Assembly: GCF_900450995.1 (NCBI RefSeq)
Contig: NZ_UGHY01000002.1
Location: 1,793,001 to 1,857,000, forward strand
Reading direction: 5' to 3'
DNA length: 64,000 bases
Source: Haemophilus parainfluenzae
Lineage (GTDB): Bacteria; Pseudomonadota; Gammaproteobacteria; Enterobacterales; Pasteurellaceae
Shown piece after piece: positions 61,094-64,000 of this stretch (within the stretch, counting starts at the first letter, position 1; every line of letters starts with the position of its first letter). The position numbers and the translations under genes are program-made. A model generated the notes under the pieces. It saw nothing but the letters and a program-made list of their open reading frames with translations. It was not told where the DNA came from and made no database searches.

Positions 61094-62038
61094 ATGACTG
61101 ATAAACGACCATTTCCATTACCAACAGGGTATTTTGCGATTCCATTAGGTTTAGGTGCCTTGTCTTTAGCTTGGCTGCATATGGGCGATACGCTCTCTTT
61201 TTCTCGGAATGTGAGTGATATTATTGGCGTAACGTCTGTTTCAGTATGGGCACTTTTCGTCTTGCTTTATATTTATAAAATGATTTATTTCTCTCACGAA
61301 GTACGCGATGAATATTGCTGTCCGATACGTTTTTCTTTTCTTGCCTTAATACCGATTACAACGATGTTAAGCGGGGATATTCTGTATCGTTGGTTTCCTC
61401 TCATTGGTGAGGGATTAATTTGGAGCGGGACAATTGGGCAATTATTGTTTGCTTCAGTTCGTATTAGTGCGTTATGGAAAGATGGCACATTTGAGGAAAA
61501 ATCGACATTGCCACCGTTTTATTTGCCCTCTGTGGCGACTAACTTTACAAGTGCCTCATCATTAGCCTTACTAGGCTATCAAGATTTAGGCTATTTGTTC
61601 TTAGGTGCAGGGATGATTGCTTGGATTATTTATGAACCGGTGTTATTCCAACGTTTACGCGTGTTGCAAATTGAACCACAATTTCGTCCAACCATGGGGA
61701 TCATTCTCGCCCCAGCATTCGTGGGATCCTCGGCTTACTTATCGATTAATGGGGGAGAGATCGATCTTTTCGTTAAGCTCTTATGGGGATACGGCTTTTT
61801 ACAAATGTTCTTTTTAATTCGACTTTTCCCTTGGATTAGTGAAAAAGGGATGAATATTGGTTTTTGGTCTTTTTCATTCGGATTAGCTTCTTTAGCAAAC
61901 GGGTCAGTTTATTTTGTTCATCATAACGTACTTAGCGGGTTGGCAAACGGTGCGTTTATCTTTGCTAACTTGATGATTGGTGGGCTAGTACTGATGACGA
62001 TAGGAAAGCTCTTAAAAGGACAATTTTGGTTAAAGTAG
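61094..62038 (+). CDS. tehA: TehA, SLAC1-family anion channel / tellurite resistance protein
   Basis: 314 residues, ten predicted helices, similar over its whole length to H. influenzae TehA, the founding structure of the plant SLAC1 family: PFPLPTGYFAIPLGLGALSL, FLALIPITTMLSGDILYRW, NFTSASSLALLGYQDLGYLF, LWGYGFLQMFFLIRLFPWI and the gating Phe in helix 9 (SFSFGLASLANG). The differences (for example in the loops and the last helix) show a related but separate species. It probably exports monovalent anions. tehB is not adjacent. The transcript should have ended in the dyad split by IS copy 4. Confidence 0.92.
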   Translation: MTDKRPFPLPTGYFAIPLGLGALSLAWLHMGDTLSFSRNVSDIIGVTSVSVWALFVLLYIYKMIYFSHEVRDEYCCPIRFSFLALIPITTMLSGDILYRWFPLIGEGLIWSGTIGQLLFASVRISALWKDGTFEEKSTLPPFYLPSVATNFTSASSLALLGYQDLGYLFLGAGMIAWIIYEPVLFQRLRVLQIEPQFRPTMGIILAPAFVGSSAYLSINGGEIDLFVKLLWGYGFLQMFFLIRLFPWISEKGMNIGFWSFSFGLASLANGSVYFVHHNVLSGLANGAFIFANLMIGGLVLMTIGKLLKGQFWLK

Positions 62039-62089
62039 TTTAAACAAAAAGTGCGGTTAAAAATGATCTGACCCCAAAAAGTTAGACTG

Positions 62090-62977
62090 TTATTTAAAGG
62101 ATTGTTTTCGATATTGTATCGGACTCAGTCCTTTTAATTTTAGTTGAATCCGTCGATGATTATAGTAATCCAAATAATTTATGACAGCATCAACTATCTC
62201 TTCTTTTGTTTTAAATTCTCGACCATAAAAACATTCCGTTTTTAATCGCCCAAAGAAACTTTCCATCGCGGCATTGTCCAAGCAATTCCCTTTTCTTGAC
62301 ATACTTTGAATAATGCCATATTCAGCCAAGATTCAACGATAAGCTACCATTTGATATTGCCATCCCTGGTCTGAATGCAAAATGACACCACAAGCTTTAT
62401 TTAATCCTTTGACAGCTTGCATTAACATGTCCTCTACTTGCGCCCAGTTTGGGGAATAGCTGAGATTATAGGAGACTATCTCATTGTTAAATAAGTCTAA
62501 AATTGGGGATAAATAGACTTTACTCCCATCTTTCGCCTTAAACTCGGTGATATCGGTCACCCATTTTTGTTTCGGGGCTGTTGCGCTAAAATTACGTTCA
62601 ATATGATTTGGGGCAATCACCCCTATCGTGCCACGATAGGTCGTAAATTTCTTGCTTTTTCTTGACCGCACTTGAAGCCCAAGTGTCTGCATTAAACGTT
62701 GAACTTTTTTATGATTCACGCCTGGCAAGCTGGCATGAACACGTCGGTAGCCATAATCAGGATGATTGGCTTTGATGCGTTTAATGGCCTTTTTCAGCGG
62801 CTCATCCTTATCCGGTTTAATCTGACGTTTCGCAAAAAACGTACTACGCGCTAACTGTGCAAAGCCTAAAAGCCATTTTAACGGATAACGTGTTCTTAAC
62901 CTTTGGATAATTTCCGTTGCTCGGCTTCGTCCTGAAGCCTGAGCCTTCTCAACTCCTTTAGGTAGGCCACCTCCGCT
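62090..62977 (-). pseudogene. IS orfB transposase with internal stop (copy 4)
   Basis: In-frame TGA (TCA at 62333-62335 on the plus strand) at the same codon as in copy 3. It also has VDAVINYLDYY where other copies have VDAVRDYLDYY. Not expected to make a full transposase. Confidence 0.93.
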
Positions 62978-63249
62978 TCAAGCTGTAAAATTCTCAGGCG
63001 TAAACGGTCTTCTTCAGTTTTGGGTGGCGGTGGCATTTTTGCATATTTGGGTTTCATTGGCGGTCGTCCTGATGGTTTACGGGGAATCAGTCCTTTTATG
63101 CCACTTTTTTCAAACCGTTTCAACCATGTCCTGACTAGGGCGTTGGAAGGAATATTGTAAAAACGCGCGGCTTCTCTAATACTCATTTTCCCATTCAAAA
63201 TAGGTTGAAGAACCTGTAATTTAAATTCGATTGCGTAGTGTTTACCCAT
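62896..63249 (-). CDS. IS orfA, helix-turn-helix protein (copy 4)
   Basis: 117 residues with variants HYAIEF, QVLQPILNGK, SNALVRT and PKYAKMPP. The recognition part has Arg for Gly next to the helix-turn-helix (LVRTW), which might alter DNA binding. Same fold as the other copies. Confidence 0.9.
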   Translation of the reverse strand: MGKHYAIEFKLQVLQPILNGKMSIREAARFYNIPSNALVRTWLKRFEKSGIKGLIPRKPSGRPPMKPKYAKMPPPPKTEEDRLRLRILQLEAEVAYLKELRRLRLQDEAEQRKLSKG

Positions 63250-63362
63250 AAAAAAATCTGCACCTCAATTGTTGGTTTGTTGAGTCCAACTTTTGGGGTG
63301 CAGATCAAAATGATCGCACTTTTTTATGAATTTTTAATCACAACTTATCATTTACAAAAAAA

Positions 63363-64000
63363 CTAGACATGCCGTTTTGCTGTTGATGTAAACGCAATTT
63401 TATCTGGTCGATAACTAATACTCCCATATTGAAACGGTCGCCCATCAGCCAAATAAGTGGTACTCGTCACATTCACAACCATGTTATACTCACCTAGATT
63501 TATCGCGTTTTTTTCTTCTTCGTTTGCATAGCGAAAGACAATTTTTCGTTGTGAGTGGCTAATTTTTAATTTTAATTCGTTTTCCAAGTAGTGATAAATA
63601 GAGTGTTCTGCGATTTCTCGGCTAATAAAAGGCACGATGCGGCGATCAAAATAAGACACTTCATGCTCAACCGCTTCACCATCAATTTCACGGAGACGAG
63701 CAATGCGGTAGAAATCGATCTGATCATTGACATTAAAGATATCCATCAATTCTTCTTCGCCTTGCACAATATACAAGCTGGTTAATGTCGTTTTTACTTG
63801 GTGTGTTGAGGCACTGTTTAATTCGCTAACGGTTTTAATTTCAGAAAGCATTTGTGGCTTAGATAAGTCATGCTCTAAAACAATCGAATTTCGACCTTGT
63901 TGCTTTTGAATATAGCCATCAATTTCAAGTAGAGAAAGCGCTTTTCGAATAGTATCTTTGGAAAAACCGTAGTTTTGCATGAGTTCATTTTCACTCGGAA
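63363..64000 (-). CDS. GntR/UTRA-family transcriptional regulator, TreR-like, 5' end outside window
   Basis: At least 212 residues; the frame runs off the right edge (SENELMQNYGFSKDTIRKAL, the middle of the winged-helix domain, is the first visible part). The C-terminal UTRA effector domain (about 75 residues onward) has TTLTSLYIVQGEEEL, FYRIARLREIDGEAVEHEVSYFD and GRPFQYGSISYRPDKI. This resembles trehalose repressor TreR of Gram-positive and some Pasteurellaceae, but the effector cannot be fixed from the sequence. Its targets lie outside the window. Confidence 0.82.
   Translation of the reverse strand, partial: PSENELMQNYGFSKDTIRKALSLLEIDGYIQKQQGRNSIVLEHDLSKPQMLSEIKTVSELNSASTHQVKTTLTSLYIVQGEEELMDIFNVNDQIDFYRIARLREIDGEAVEHEVSYFDRRIVPFISREIAEHSIYHYLENELKLKISHSQRKIVFRYANEEEKNAINLGEYNMVVNVTSTTYLADGRPFQYGSISYRPDKIAFTSTAKRHV

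Larger units (their letters stand above)
62064..63307 (-). mobile_element. IS3-family (IS150-like) insertion sequence, copy 4, 1244 bp
   Basis: Same element, minus orientation. Target duplication AAA (62061-62063, 63308-63310). Flanking cores are AAGTGCGGT at 62049-62057 and the one-mismatch ATCGCACTT at 63313-63321; empty-site spacer TAAAAATG. It lies between tehA and a leftward regulator gene. It shares the orfB stop codon of copy 3. Confidence 0.95.

Overview
The window is a 64 kb piece of a gammaproteobacterial chromosome of the family Pasteurellaceae, most likely genus Haemophilus. The evidence is the Haemophilus-type DNA uptake signal sequence (USS, core AAGTGCGGT), which occurs throughout genes and spacers and often as head-to-head pairs after genes. 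AT-rich coding sequence and gene orders known from Haemophilus influenzae (fur-fldA ... seqA-menE-mscK-aroC-mepA; apt-dnaX; purC ... argG) agree. A complete sulfate assimilation cluster and a protein like H. influenzae TehA but clearly diverged from it suggest a relative such as H. parainfluenzae. The species is an inference.

Layout. 1-1.8 kb: end of the pyruvate dehydrogenase operon (aceF, lpdA). 1.9-9.9 kb: an NlpC/P60 lipoprotein, IS copy 1, an SOS-boxed UmuD-like gene, sstT, modF, a qmcA/NfeD pair, a quinone reductase and a TorD-type chaperone. 10-19.2 kb: gyrA, ycaO, a YegP-like gene, yafS/gloB, hemA, a phosphodiester glycosidase gene and a four-gene tRNA operon (Met, Leu, Gln, Gln). 19.3-24.9 kb: a lipoprotein, prfC, purC with a PurR operator, an NAD-binding epimerase-like gene and argG. 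24.9-26.1 kb: IS copy 2. 26.2-38.4 kb: the sulfate assimilation locus (cysA, cysW, cysT leftward; sulfate-binding protein, cysG, cysH, cysD, cysN, cysJ, cysI rightward). 38.5-53.4 kb: fur, fldA, ybfF, seqA, menE, mscK, aroC, mepA, a TauE-type exporter, lpxM, apt, dnaX and a DUF808 gene. 53.4-64 kb: proA, an AT-rich orphan, a TRIC-type membrane protein, two further membrane proteins, IS copy 3, ydcH, serS, tehA, IS copy 4 and the end of a GntR/UTRA regulator.

The cys genes form a complete route: sulfate is imported by the binding protein with CysTWA, activated by CysDN, reduced as APS by a [4Fe-4S]-type CysH (no cysC is present, as expected), then reduced to sulfide by CysJI, with siroheme supplied by CysG.

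The most striking observation is the four-copy IS3-family (IS150-like) element. Each copy lies in the short loop between two inverted USS cores, at nearly the same spot, with its own 3-bp target duplication, in either orientation and always between convergent genes. The element therefore appears to target USS-dyad terminators. It also carries a USS core inside its own transposase gene. Only copy 2 has an undamaged orfB.

Four host genes (qmcA, the sulfate-binding protein gene, mepA, serS) each carry a one-base loss in a short homopolymer. Because serS is essential, these are more likely base-calling errors than real pseudogenes. No CRISPR array, prophage or rRNA was seen, and no gene-free stretch exceeds about 300 bases.
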